Part shown: positions 52,552 through 61,550 of the stretch, piece after piece
Numbering within the stretch: the first letter of the stretch is position 1
Layout: every line of letters starts with the position of its first letter
DNA from: Ruegeria sp. PrR005
GTDB lineage: Bacteria; Pseudomonadota; Alphaproteobacteria; Rhodobacterales; Rhodobacteraceae
Reading direction: 5' to 3'
Length of the DNA: 64,000 bases
Assembly (NCBI RefSeq): GCF_010500245.1
Contig: NZ_JAAGOX010000022.1
Coordinates: 1-64,000 of the forward strand
Position numbers and translations under genes: made by a program
The notes under the pieces: model-generated
Database searches by the model: none
The model's input: only the letters and a program-made list of their open reading frames with translations
Told to the model about the DNA's origin: nothing

Positions 52552-52830
52552 ATGCGACTTGTTCTGATGACACTTCTTGGCATGGTTCTGACCGGGCCGG
52601 TGGCCGCGCAATACAAGAAACCGTGGCAGCCGACACGCGACCAGTGCATCTGCATCGCCGTATGTCAGGCACGTGAAAACCCGGGCCGGATGATCAGCCA
52701 GCCGGGGTATGGCTGCCCTCACATCCGGGACGAGCTGATCATGGACAACATGGCGCGCTGCAAATGTCCGGCCTGGACACCGAATAAACCGGTAAAACCC
52801 GAGCCGGGGCGCCCGTCGCCCAACCACTGA
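52552..52830 (+). CDS. Small cysteine-rich exported protein
   Basis: 92 residues from ATG 52552. A signal peptide (MRLVLMTLLGMVLTGPVAAQ) is followed by a mature part with six cysteines (CICIAVC, GCPH, RCKC) and a proline-rich tail (PNKPVKPEPGRPSPNH). Three disulfides or metal binding are possible. I do not recognise the family. It is divergent from the DUF427-cyclase gene, sharing a 93-base promoter region. A long open frame continues upstream but is a shadow of the cyclase gene. Confidence 0.65.
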   Translation: MRLVLMTLLGMVLTGPVAAQYKKPWQPTRDQCICIAVCQARENPGRMISQPGYGCPHIRDELIMDNMARCKCPAWTPNKPVKPEPGRPSPNH

Positions 52831-52833
52831 GCT

Positions 52834-53535
52834 TCAGACCATCTGGATGACCGACTTCTCGATTGCCAGCATGTAACCGCGCTTTGCGATATTCTTGACC
52901 AACAGCGCGCTGATCATCTGATTGCCGAGCGTATCGCGCAGCCGCTTGATCCGGGTGGCGCCTGCCGCCTCTTCACAATCAGTAGCATCGCGGCCGGAAA
53001 TCACCGCCTCGATCTGGGCGCCTGACAGCACCTCGTCATCCATCCGCGCCTCGGCCAGAACGGCAAGGGTTTCGATGGCGGCCGGGGTCAGCTGGAACTC
53101 CATGTTGTTGAGATACACGGTGTTCTCCTCGCGGCTGATCAGCAGCGAGGTGACCTGAATGCCGGTCCGCTCGATCTGGGCCATGCGGCGGTTGATAAGC
53201 ACCAGCATTGCCAGAAAAACCAGCGCCGCGATCATCATCGCGCTGGCAAAGACCAGCAGGACGAAGATCACCATGCGATAGCTTGACAGGGTATCGGCAA
53301 AGGCGGTGCCCGATTGGGCGAGAATTTCCAAGAGCCGGATCTCGGCCTGGGTGGTCAGATCGTTTTCGATAAACACCCGCTCGACCCGCGCGTTGAACGC
53401 GTTGGCGTCGGGCAGGGTGAGGAACAGGAAGGTGGCGGTCGTGGCGAGGATGACCACGATTGCAGCGATCCCCATCCCGATCAGCCGCGTGCCCGAGCGG
53501 CGCGCCTCAGAAACGGAGAAAATAGGGTCCGGCAT
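52834..53535 (-). CDS. Membrane-anchored OmpR-type winged-helix protein
   Basis: 233 residues. Hydrophobic helices at ~18-41 and ~86-113 enclose a ~45-residue periplasmic loop. The region from ~128 to 230 is a Trans_reg_C winged helix: VYLNNMEFQLTPAAIETLAV, then ATRIKRLRDTLGNQ and LLVKNIAKRGYML, matching the OmpR recognition helix and wing. There is no receiver domain. This is a one-component, ToxR-like regulator with the DNA-binding domain at the C-terminus instead of the N-terminus. Its start lies inside the small exported protein gene (29-base overlap), pointing to a two-gene unit. Confidence 0.82.
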   Translation of the reverse strand: MPDPIFSVSEARRSGTRLIGMGIAAIVVILATTATFLFLTLPDANAFNARVERVFIENDLTTQAEIRLLEILAQSGTAFADTLSSYRMVIFVLLVFASAMMIAALVFLAMLVLINRRMAQIERTGIQVTSLLISREENTVYLNNMEFQLTPAAIETLAVLAEARMDDEVLSGAQIEAVISGRDATDCEEAAGATRIKRLRDTLGNQMISALLVKNIAKRGYMLAIEKSVIQMV

Positions 53536-53794
53536 CGGCCTTCCTCTTGTCCAGGCCTTCGGGACCGAAGACAGAGATCACGTTCAGCAGGGTCCAGCCG
53601 GCAGCTTGCAGGCGCGCGGCGACTTCCGGAGTGGCCTGACCGGCAGAGCAGGCGGCCACCTGCATGACCCCGTAGTGAAGACGCAGGGGTTGCTCTTGCT
53701 TGGCCTTGTATTCGGCATAGCAATCAGCGGCGCGGGCTGGAACCGGAAGCAGGGACAGGGCCAGAATGGCCAGTATCGGGACGATGTGTTTCAT
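53507..53794 (-). CDS. Small exported protein upstream of the membrane wHTH gene
   Basis: 95 residues from ATG 53794. The signal peptide is MKHIVPILAILALSLLPVPA. The mature ~73 residues contain two cysteines (ADCYAEYKAK and QVAACSAGQ), probably forming a disulfide. Family unknown. It is the first gene of the unit with the membrane winged-helix protein; the 29-base overlap suggests coupled synthesis and perhaps interaction with its periplasmic loop. Confidence 0.65.
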   Translation of the reverse strand: MKHIVPILAILALSLLPVPARAADCYAEYKAKQEQPLRLHYGVMQVAACSAGQATPEVAARLQAAGWTLLNVISVFGPEGLDKRKADAGPYFLRF

Positions 53795-53973
53795 GCCGCT
53801 CATCCTGCGCCCGAAGCCGGGGATATTCAATAACAACAGGGCGATGCGGCCTTTGATATCGGATAACAGGGCGGCGATATTGCTTGTCCGGCACGGGCGG
53901 CTCCAGGTTGGTGGCATCTCGAACACGCCCCTTGATGCGGGGCGCCCCAATCACCGCTGGACAGGAGTTCACC

Positions 53974-54471
53974 ATGCACCGCAAGTTCATCGCCCTCGTC
54001 GTATCCACCGCCATTGCCGTCACCGGTGTTTCCGCCAGCCAGGCCCGGGCCGCAGATGCAAAGGACATTCTCGGTGGACTTGCCGCCATCGCCATTCTGG
54101 GAGCCGCGATCCACCAATACGACAAGAAGAAGGAGCGGCGCAGACAGCAGGAAGAGCATGTTTCGCGCAACCCGATCCACCCTTATCCGATCCCGCAGCC
54201 CGAACCCAAGACGCACGGTTATCCCAAGCCGCGCCCGCTGCCCAAGGACATCGCCGGCTATAGCCTGCCGTCGCAATGTCTGCGCGAGGCCGAAGGGTAT
54301 CGCGGTGCCGGGCCGGTTCTTGGGGCGCGCTGCCTGTCGCGCTACTACAAGTATTCGGAAAGCCTGCCGGAACAGTGCAAGGTCGCCTATTGGAATGGCG
54401 AACGTACCCGGTCGGCCTATGAGCCCAACTGCCTGCGCAAGTACGGCTACAAGGTCGCCTACAACTATTGA
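53974..54471 (+). CDS. Exported protein with four-cysteine repeat, unknown function
   Basis: 165 residues from ATG 53974 (ACAGGAG upstream). A signal peptide (MHRKFIALVVSTAIAVTGVSA) is followed by a short hydrophobic stretch ILGGLAAIAILGAAIH, a basic KKKERRRQQ segment and a proline-rich linker. The C-terminal ~75 residues have four evenly spaced cysteines in QCLRE, RCLSR, QCKVA and NCLRK contexts, each with tyrosines nearby. It occurs widely in Rhodobacterales, but I know no function. It is followed by a clear terminator and so is monocistronic. Confidence 0.75.
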   Translation: MHRKFIALVVSTAIAVTGVSASQARAADAKDILGGLAAIAILGAAIHQYDKKKERRRQQEEHVSRNPIHPYPIPQPEPKTHGYPKPRPLPKDIAGYSLPSQCLREAEGYRGAGPVLGARCLSRYYKYSESLPEQCKVAYWNGERTRSAYEPNCLRKYGYKVAYNY

Positions 54472-54501
54472 ATCGAGCAGCCCGACGCGAAACGCGTCCA
54501 C

Positions 54502-54534
54502 GGGCAGGGGGTACGCCTCCTGCCCATTTTCTCT
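54502..54534 (+). terminator. Rho-independent terminator
   Basis: GGGCAGG (54502-54508) and CCTGCCC (54519-54525) pair, followed by ATTTTCTCTT. It ends the exported-protein gene and separates it from rnhB. Confidence 0.8.
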
Positions 54535-54541
54535 TGTCTTG

Positions 54542-55186
54542 ATGGCGGAATTGCGGTTTGCCAGAGAGATGATCTATCCGGATTTCGAATTTGAAAAGGC
54601 GCTTGCTGCGCGTGGGTTTCTCCGCATCGCGGGGGTTGACGAGGTGGGGCGCGGTCCGCTGGCTGGCCCGGTAGTGGCCGCCGCCGTAGTCCTGAACGCC
54701 GAGGCCATTCCCGAAGGGCTGAACGATTCCAAGAAGCTGACCGGCAAGCGGCGCGGCTTGTTGAGCGACCTTCTCAGGCAAGCCGCCGAGGTTGCGGTCG
54801 GACAGGCTTCGGTCGATGAGATCGAGCAGTACAATATCCTGCGCGCCTCGCACATGGCGATGCGACGCGCGGTCGAGGCATTGGACCCACCGCCCGATTT
54901 TCTGTTGATCGACGGGAACATGATTCCACAGGGGATCGACATTCCGGCGCAACCGGTGGTCAAGGGCGACACAAGGTCGGTGTCGATTGCAGCGGCCTCG
55001 ATTGTGGCAAAAACATGGCGCGACAGGGTCATGGTGGATTTGGCGCAACAGCATCCCGGTTATGGCTGGGAGCGGAACGCCGGATATCCGACACCCGAGC
55101 ATCGCGCGGCGCTCCAACATCTTGGCCCAACCCCACACCATAGGCGTTCGTTCAAGCCGGTGCACAAGATATTGTATCAAGAGTAA
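54542..55186 (+). CDS. rnhB: Ribonuclease HII
   Basis: 214 residues from ATG 54542; an internal ATG at 54569 (205 residues, AGAGAG just before it) is an alternative. RNase HII cuts RNA-DNA hybrids and single embedded ribonucleotides. The catalytic acidic residues lie in GVDEVGRGPLAGPVV (Asp, Glu), LLIDGN (Asp) and the later region VMVDL. The GRG motif that recognises the ribose is intact, and the closing YPTPEHRAALQHLGPTPHHR is typical. It immediately precedes ccrM. Confidence 0.95.
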   Translation: MAELRFAREMIYPDFEFEKALAARGFLRIAGVDEVGRGPLAGPVVAAAVVLNAEAIPEGLNDSKKLTGKRRGLLSDLLRQAAEVAVGQASVDEIEQYNILRASHMAMRRAVEALDPPPDFLLIDGNMIPQGIDIPAQPVVKGDTRSVSIAAASIVAKTWRDRVMVDLAQQHPGYGWERNAGYPTPEHRAALQHLGPTPHHRRSFKPVHKILYQE

Positions 55187-55199
55187 TTTGTAACCTGCT

Positions 55200-55238
55200 G
55201 ATTCAAAAAAGAATTTGACCGGGAATCCGGTTTGACTC
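55200..55238. promoter_or_regulatory. Cluster of GANTC sites upstream of ccrM
   Basis: GATTC (55200), GAATC (55223) and GACTC (55234) lie within 39 bases upstream of ccrM, and two more (55307, 55340) lie at the gene start. GANTC is the CcrM target. In Caulobacter, methylation of such sites in the ccrM leader restrains its own promoter, so autoregulation is likely. Confidence 0.55.
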
Positions 55239-55259
55239 ATCCTGTCCTCAACCAAATGA

Positions 55260-56396
<1,137 letters not shown>

Positions 56397-56456
56397 CCTC
56401 GCAAGACCCAAGCATACCGCCGGTGCCTGTGGCCTGACACAAGGCACTACACCTTG

Positions 56457-56484
56457 CCCCGCCGTACTTCGGCGGGGTTTTTTT
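56457..56484 (+). terminator. Rho-independent terminator of ccrM
   Basis: CCCCGCCG-TACTT-CGGCGGGG is a perfect 8-bp stem followed by seven T. It lies 60 bases after the ccrM stop. Confidence 0.95.
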
Positions 56485-56555
56485 CAGTGTCGCACCCGGT
56501 TTGCGGTTGCGGTTATCATGCCTATCTCGACCGTAGGAACGAGGAGCCGACCGAA

Positions 56556-57938
56556 ATGGCCGACATCACAGCACCGGCACGCCGTCGCGAACGCTTTTTC
56601 TTTACCCAACCGGACGAGTTCGATTTGGAAAACCGGTTCACCGAGGCGGCGCTGGAACGGCACAAGCGCGAGGGGCTGGAACTGGCCGTGCGGGCCCGCT
56701 GGGTTGCCATGGTGGTCATCGCGGTGTTGCTGGTCTTCGTCAATCCCCAGTGGGAGGTGCTGTATTATCACGGCATTCTTGGCCTGATCGCGCTGAACGG
56801 CTGGTTCATTCGCCGTGCCGGGCGGGTGGGCCAGTCGCGGACCGAATTGTTCCTGATCTTTGTAGATCTGTTGATCATGACGCTGGGCATGATCGTGCCA
56901 AACCCGTTTTCCGAGGATGTGCGCCCACTGGCGATGCAATACCGGTTCGACAATTTCCAGTATTTCTTTGTCATTCTCGCCGCCGGGACGCTGGCCTATT
57001 CGTGGCGAACGGTTATCGCGATAGGAACCTGGACCGGTGTCATGTGGACGCTGGGCTGGGTCGCCGCCTGGTGGCTGGCCACCCCGATCCCCGAGTTGAC
57101 CCAACGTGCTGCGACGGCCTTTTTCGGCTATCCTGACGTGATCGAGTTTCTTGACCCCAACAGCTTCATGCCCGAGCTTCGCGTGCAGGAGGTGGTGGTC
57201 TTTCTCATCGTCGCGGTCACCTTGGGTGTCTCGGTCCGGCGCTTCAACCGGCTCCTCATGAACAACGCCGGGCTGGAGCGCGAGCGGGCCAACCTGTCGC
57301 GCTATTTCTCGCCGAATGTGGTTGATGCGCTCAGTCAGAACGACGAGCCGCTGAAACAGGTGCGGCAAGAGGATATCGCGGTCCTGTTCATTGACATCGT
57401 GGGGTTCACCCGTTTTGCCGCGGGTCGCGATCCCTACGAGGTGATCGAGGTGCTGCGCGGTTTTCACGCCCGGATGGAGGCGCAGGTGTTCCGCCATCAC
57501 GGAACGCTCGACAAATATCTGGGCGACGGGCTGATGGCGACGTTTGGCACGCCGGTGGCCGGCGAGCGCGACGCCACCAATGCGTTGGCCTGCGCCCGGG
57601 AGATGGTGGTCGAGATCGAAAAATGGAACCGTGAGCGGAAGCATGCAGGCGAGACGGAAATCCATGCCGGGATCGGCCTGCATTTCGGGCCAGCGGTTCT
57701 GGGTGATATCGGTGCCAACCGGCTGGAGTTCGCTGTGATTGGCAACACGGTCAACGTCGCCGCCAAGCTCGAGGCGCAGACCCGCCTCTGCGCCGCGAAA
57801 ATCGTGATCAGCGACGAGCTGCACGACCAGGTGCTGGAGGAGAATGGCGGCGCCAGCCGCTTGCTCGAAGGGTTCAGCAAACGCGAGAACGAAAGCCTGC
57901 CCGGCATCGGCGATCCGATGACGGTCTGGACGCTCTGA
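56556..57938 (+). CDS. Membrane-bound class III adenylate/guanylate cyclase
   Basis: 460 residues from ATG 56556 (GAGGAG upstream). An N-terminal cytoplasmic stretch (~1-45) is followed by six hydrophobic segments (~48-235). A short coiled linker (NAGLERERANLSRYFSPN) leads to the cyclase domain, with VLFIDIVGFTRFAA and DKYLGDGLMATFG holding the metal Asp residues, and FAVIGNTVNVAAKLEAQ. The SRYFSPNVVDAL linker is shared with other membrane cyclases of roseobacters. Product may be cAMP; not certain. It is monocistronic. Confidence 0.9.
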   Translation: MADITAPARRRERFFFTQPDEFDLENRFTEAALERHKREGLELAVRARWVAMVVIAVLLVFVNPQWEVLYYHGILGLIALNGWFIRRAGRVGQSRTELFLIFVDLLIMTLGMIVPNPFSEDVRPLAMQYRFDNFQYFFVILAAGTLAYSWRTVIAIGTWTGVMWTLGWVAAWWLATPIPELTQRAATAFFGYPDVIEFLDPNSFMPELRVQEVVVFLIVAVTLGVSVRRFNRLLMNNAGLERERANLSRYFSPNVVDALSQNDEPLKQVRQEDIAVLFIDIVGFTRFAAGRDPYEVIEVLRGFHARMEAQVFRHHGTLDKYLGDGLMATFGTPVAGERDATNALACAREMVVEIEKWNRERKHAGETEIHAGIGLHFGPAVLGDIGANRLEFAVIGNTVNVAAKLEAQTRLCAAKIVISDELHDQVLEENGGASRLLEGFSKRENESLPGIGDPMTVWTL

Positions 57939-58026
57939 AAGGGCGGGCTGCTCTCGCCCGTCGGCCGGCGCATCGCAGATGCGCCACCTCCCGTTGGGCC
58001 GGGCGGCGCGCGCGGCGCGCCGCGGT

Positions 58027-59160
58027 TCAGCGCGGGGCCGGGTTCAGCGCCTTGTTGTAAGGTTTCCAGTCGGAAATCTCGGGGTAATATTGGCGCCGCC
58101 AGGCGCGCACGCGGGGGTTCATCACCCGCCGCCACAGCGGCGGGATCATCGCCGCCACGGTCATAACGGGATAGCCATAGGGCAGTTGCGGCGCGTCCGC
58201 CTCGGTATGGTTTTGCAACAACGGAAACCGGCGGTCAGGCTTGTAGTGATGGTCGGAATGGCGTTGCAGGTTGATCAGCAGCCAGTTCGACGCCCGTTTT
58301 GCCGAGTTCCAGGAATGGCGCGGTTTGACATGTTCGTATTTGCCCTCGCCCAGGTGTTTCCGTGTCAGCCCGTAATGTTCGACGTAGTTGACCACCTCGA
58401 GCTGCCAGATCGCGGTACCGGCCTGCACCAGGAACAGGCCCAGACCGGCCCAACCGCCGATCAGCCCGGCGAGCGTCAGCATCACCCCCTGCAAGGCCCA
58501 ATAGCGCCAGAACGGGTTGGCCGGATCGGTCCAGCGCCTGTCTTTGCGCGCCAGCATCTCGCGCTCGGCGCGAAAGGCCGAGCGCAGGCATTGCACCAGC
58601 ACCCGCGGATAGAACCGGTGAAACCCTTCGTTATAGCGCGCGGTTACCGGGTCGCGCGGGGTGCCGACATAGCGGTGATGCACCAGCAGGTGTTCGGACC
58701 GGAAATGCGAGTAGAGAACCATCGCCAGCAGGATATCGCCCAACCAGCGCTCGAACCGGTCCTTCTGGTGCATCAATTCGTGCGAATAGTTGATCCCAAT
58801 GGTCCCGGTGATGACACCGACTCCAAAAAACAGCGCGATCCGTTCTCCTGTGGAAAGGTGGTCGGCGCGGGTGGCGTACCAGATCAGGCCATAGAGCGTG
58901 ATGAACTGCACCGGCACCCAGAGCTTGGTCAGCAGGATGTACCAGCCCAACGCCTCTTCGCCGGTCTCCGGGTCGGCGTTTTCCAGGTTCTCGCCCGTCG
59001 CCTGGTCAAGGGCCGCAAAGGCCCACCAGGTCGACAACGGAACCGCCAGCAGCCAGCAGCCGCCCTCAGTTGCCGCGAACCAGACCAACGGCACCAGCAG
59101 GTAGGATATCCAGAAGGGCAGGGCGCTTTGCCGGCGCGAGAGTTTCTCTGGGGCGATCAT
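58027..59160 (-). CDS. AlkB-type membrane alkane monooxygenase
   Basis: 377 residues from ATG 59160. Integral-membrane di-iron hydroxylase: His boxes HELMH (127-131), EHLLVHHRYVGTPRDP (156-171) and LQRHSDHHY (298-306), plus NYVEHYGL (258-265) which is specific to AlkB rather than to desaturases. Six hydrophobic stretches fit the AlkB fold. It should oxidise the terminal carbon of medium- or long-chain alkanes or similar chains, with rubredoxin as electron donor. No rubredoxin or rubredoxin reductase gene lies near it in the window. Confidence 0.85.
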   Translation of the reverse strand: MIAPEKLSRRQSALPFWISYLLVPLVWFAATEGGCWLLAVPLSTWWAFAALDQATGENLENADPETGEEALGWYILLTKLWVPVQFITLYGLIWYATRADHLSTGERIALFFGVGVITGTIGINYSHELMHQKDRFERWLGDILLAMVLYSHFRSEHLLVHHRYVGTPRDPVTARYNEGFHRFYPRVLVQCLRSAFRAEREMLARKDRRWTDPANPFWRYWALQGVMLTLAGLIGGWAGLGLFLVQAGTAIWQLEVVNYVEHYGLTRKHLGEGKYEHVKPRHSWNSAKRASNWLLINLQRHSDHHYKPDRRFPLLQNHTEADAPQLPYGYPVMTVAAMIPPLWRRVMNPRVRAWRRQYYPEISDWKPYNKALNPAPR

Positions 59161-59220
59161 CGCACACTCCACAACAAACTGCCTGAATCCTAGACGTTTT
59201 TCCGGTCTCTGCCCATCGGT

Positions 59221-60276
59221 CTATTGGCCGCGCCACAGGTCATATGCCTTGCGCATCACAGTCGGCAGGTCCGAGGGGCGGAAGGCGTCCCTTTCGACGA
59301 TATGCAACCCCTCGGGCGGTGGTCCTTTGGGCAGTTCGGCGCTGTGGATGCGCAGGATCAGGTGAAAATGGGTAAAGGTGTGGCGCACCTCTCCCGGCAG
59401 TTCGCGCCAGTCTGCCGCAAAGGGTGGCTTGGGGGCGGGGGCTTCGGACCAGTCCGACCCGGGCCAGCCCAGCATCCCGCCCAAGAGGCCGCGATCGGGC
59501 CGCCGCTCCATCAGCCAGCTGCCATCGGCATGCCGCGCCAGGTAGACATGGCCGAGGCGCACCGGCTTGTCCTTCTTCGGCGCTTTGCGCGGCAGGTCGG
59601 GCGCGGTCCCACGCGCCCGCGCCAGGCAGGGGTCGCGCAGCGGGCAGATGCCGCAGGCGGGCGATTTTGGCGTGCAAATCGTGGCGCCCAGATCCATCAC
59701 CGCCTGGGCATGATCGCCGGGTCTGTCGATGGGGGTCAGGTCGGCGGCCCGGGCCTTCAAGACCGGTTTAACCCCCGGCAGCGGTTCGGGAATGTCGTAA
59801 AGCCGGGCCATCACCCGCTCGACATTGCCGTCCAGCACGGTTTCTGCCCGGTCAAAGGCAATGGCGGCAATCGCGGCGGCGGTATAGGGGCCGATGCCGG
59901 GCAGGGCGATCAGGCCCTCGTAGGTATCGGGAAAGGTCCCGCCACGGTCCTGTGCCACCACGCGAGCGCATTTCAGCAGGTTGCGGGCGCGGGCGTAATA
60001 TCCCAGACCTGCCCATTCGCCCATCACCGCCTCGTCCGGGGCGGCGGCCAGCGCCTGAACCGTGGGCCAGCGCGCCGTGAAGCGGTGGAAGTAATCGCGA
60101 ACGGCAGCGACGGTGGTCTGTTGCAGCATGACTTCGGACAGCCAGACCCGATAGGGATCGGGGCGCACGCCAGCGGCGCGCGCCGCCGGGCCGACCCGCC
60201 ATGGCATTTCGCGGGCATGGACGTCGTACCAGGCCAGCAATTCAGCGCTCACGTTTATGTGTTGCTGATCGCGCAC
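59221..60276 (-). CDS. mutY: A/G-specific adenine glycosylase MutY
   Basis: 351 residues from a GTG at 60276, with GGGAG 8 bases upstream; the ORF is open to 60525 but MutY proteins start here. The helix-hairpin-helix ALPGIGPYTAAAIAAIAF with its catalytic Asp is near residue 125. The [4Fe-4S] loop C-x6-C-x2-C-x5-C reads CTPKSPACGICPLRDPC. The C-terminal NUDIX-like domain (~235-345) recognises 8-oxoG. It removes A opposite 8-oxoG. It is divergent from the DUF721 gene (82-base gap). Confidence 0.95.
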   Translation of the reverse strand: MRDQQHINVSAELLAWYDVHAREMPWRVGPAARAAGVRPDPYRVWLSEVMLQQTTVAAVRDYFHRFTARWPTVQALAAAPDEAVMGEWAGLGYYARARNLLKCARVVAQDRGGTFPDTYEGLIALPGIGPYTAAAIAAIAFDRAETVLDGNVERVMARLYDIPEPLPGVKPVLKARAADLTPIDRPGDHAQAVMDLGATICTPKSPACGICPLRDPCLARARGTAPDLPRKAPKKDKPVRLGHVYLARHADGSWLMERRPDRGLLGGMLGWPGSDWSEAPAPKPPFAADWRELPGEVRHTFTHFHLILRIHSAELPKGPPPEGLHIVERDAFRPSDLPTVMRKAYDLWRGQ

Positions 60277-60358
60277 GGAAAATTCTCCCTGACTGTCGGG
60301 TTTCTCTGGCGCCGCTGCGCCCGGGACATACAATAGCGCCATCAGAGTCGGATGCCAG

Positions 60359-60865
60359 ATGACAGACAGACGTTCCACGACCCGCGGTTTCAAACGCACG
60401 GCGATCCTGCTGGGCGACCAGATCCGCCGTGCCGGCGAAAGCCGGGGGTTTGCGGTCAGCCGGGTGTTGACCCACTGGCCCGAGATCGTGGGCCAGGACC
60501 TCGCCGCTATCGCCCGCCCGGTCAATATCGGTTATGGCAAGGGTGGCTTTGGCGCCACGTTGACGGTCCTGACCACCGGGGCACAGGCCCCGATGCTGGA
60601 GATGCAAAAAGAGCAGCTGCGCGAACGGGTCAACGCCGCCTATGGATATAACGCGATCAGCCGTGTCAGGATCACCCAGACCGCGCCGACCGGTTTTGCC
60701 GAAGGGCAGGCAACATTTGAACACCGACCCAAGGCCGTCTCGACCGGTCCCGCGCCGGAAATCGTGACCGAAGCGTCCCGTGTCGCGCAGGGTGCCAAAG
60801 ATGAAGATTTGCGCGCTGCCCTTGAAAGACTAGCACAGAGCGTTTTATCGAAGCAGAAATCATAA
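60359..60865 (+). CDS. DUF721 protein (DciA-like)
   Basis: 168 residues. The DUF721 core lies at ~20-105, with VLTHWPEIVGQDLAAIARPV (W in the conserved WxxIVG pattern) and later LREKVN-type sequence LRERVNAAYGYNAISRVRI. Members related to DciA help load the replicative helicase DnaB, but this group also includes alphaproteobacterial proteins of unproven role. It is followed by a DsbA-like gene after 13 bases, so both probably share a transcript. Confidence 0.82.
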   Translation: MTDRRSTTRGFKRTAILLGDQIRRAGESRGFAVSRVLTHWPEIVGQDLAAIARPVNIGYGKGGFGATLTVLTTGAQAPMLEMQKEQLRERVNAAYGYNAISRVRITQTAPTGFAEGQATFEHRPKAVSTGPAPEIVTEASRVAQGAKDEDLRAALERLAQSVLSKQKS

Positions 60866-60878
60866 GAAAGGGCCTGAA

Positions 60879-61550
60879 ATGAGCCGTATGGGAACCGTGA
60901 TCTGTGCTGCCGTGGCGATTGCCGCGGGTGCTTACTGGCTGAGCCTGCCGTCGTCGTCCGGCAGCCTGCCGGCCTCGCCGCTGATCGGCAGCGCCGATGC
61001 ACAGCAGGCCGAGGTCGATACCTCGACCATCGTCGAAATGGTGCAAGGGGCTGAGGACGCGCCGGTCGAGGTCATCGAATATGCCTCTTACACCTGCCCG
61101 CATTGTGCCCGGTTCCACGAGGACGGATACAAGCAGCTGAAGGCCGATTTCATCGACACCGGCAAGGTGCGGTTCATCTATCGCGAGGTCTATTTCGACC
61201 GTTATGGTCTCTGGGCTTCGATGGTGGCGCGCTGCGGCGGCCCCGAGAAATTCTTTGGCATCACCGACCTGATGTTCAAGAGCCAGTCGGAATGGGCCCG
61301 CGCCGGTGGCCCGGCCGAGATTGCCGACGAACTGCGCAAGATCGGCCGCCTGGCGGGCATCGACAATGACAAGCTCGACGCCTGCCTGGGCGATGCGACC
61401 ATGGCACAGATGCTGGTCGCCTGGTACCAGGAACACGCCACCCGTGACGAGATCGACTCGACGCCGAGCTTCATGATCAACGGCAAGAAGGTCGAAAACC
61501 AGCCCTATGCCGAATTCAAGGCCTTGATCGAGGCAGAGCTGGCGAACTGA
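60879..61550 (+). CDS. DsbA-family thiol-disulfide protein
   Basis: 223 residues. An N-terminal hydrophobic anchor or signal (VICAAVAIAAGAYWLSL, residues 7-23) precedes a thioredoxin fold with an inserted helical domain. The active site is ASYTCPHCARFHEDG (CPHC), and the cis-Pro region reads STPSFMING. It probably oxidises or isomerises disulfides in the periplasm; several exported Cys-rich proteins lie in this window. Its TGA overlaps the ATG of the following CoA-transferase gene. Confidence 0.92.
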   Translation: MSRMGTVICAAVAIAAGAYWLSLPSSSGSLPASPLIGSADAQQAEVDTSTIVEMVQGAEDAPVEVIEYASYTCPHCARFHEDGYKQLKADFIDTGKVRFIYREVYFDRYGLWASMVARCGGPEKFFGITDLMFKSQSEWARAGGPAEIADELRKIGRLAGIDNDKLDACLGDATMAQMLVAWYQEHATRDEIDSTPSFMINGKKVENQPYAEFKALIEAELAN

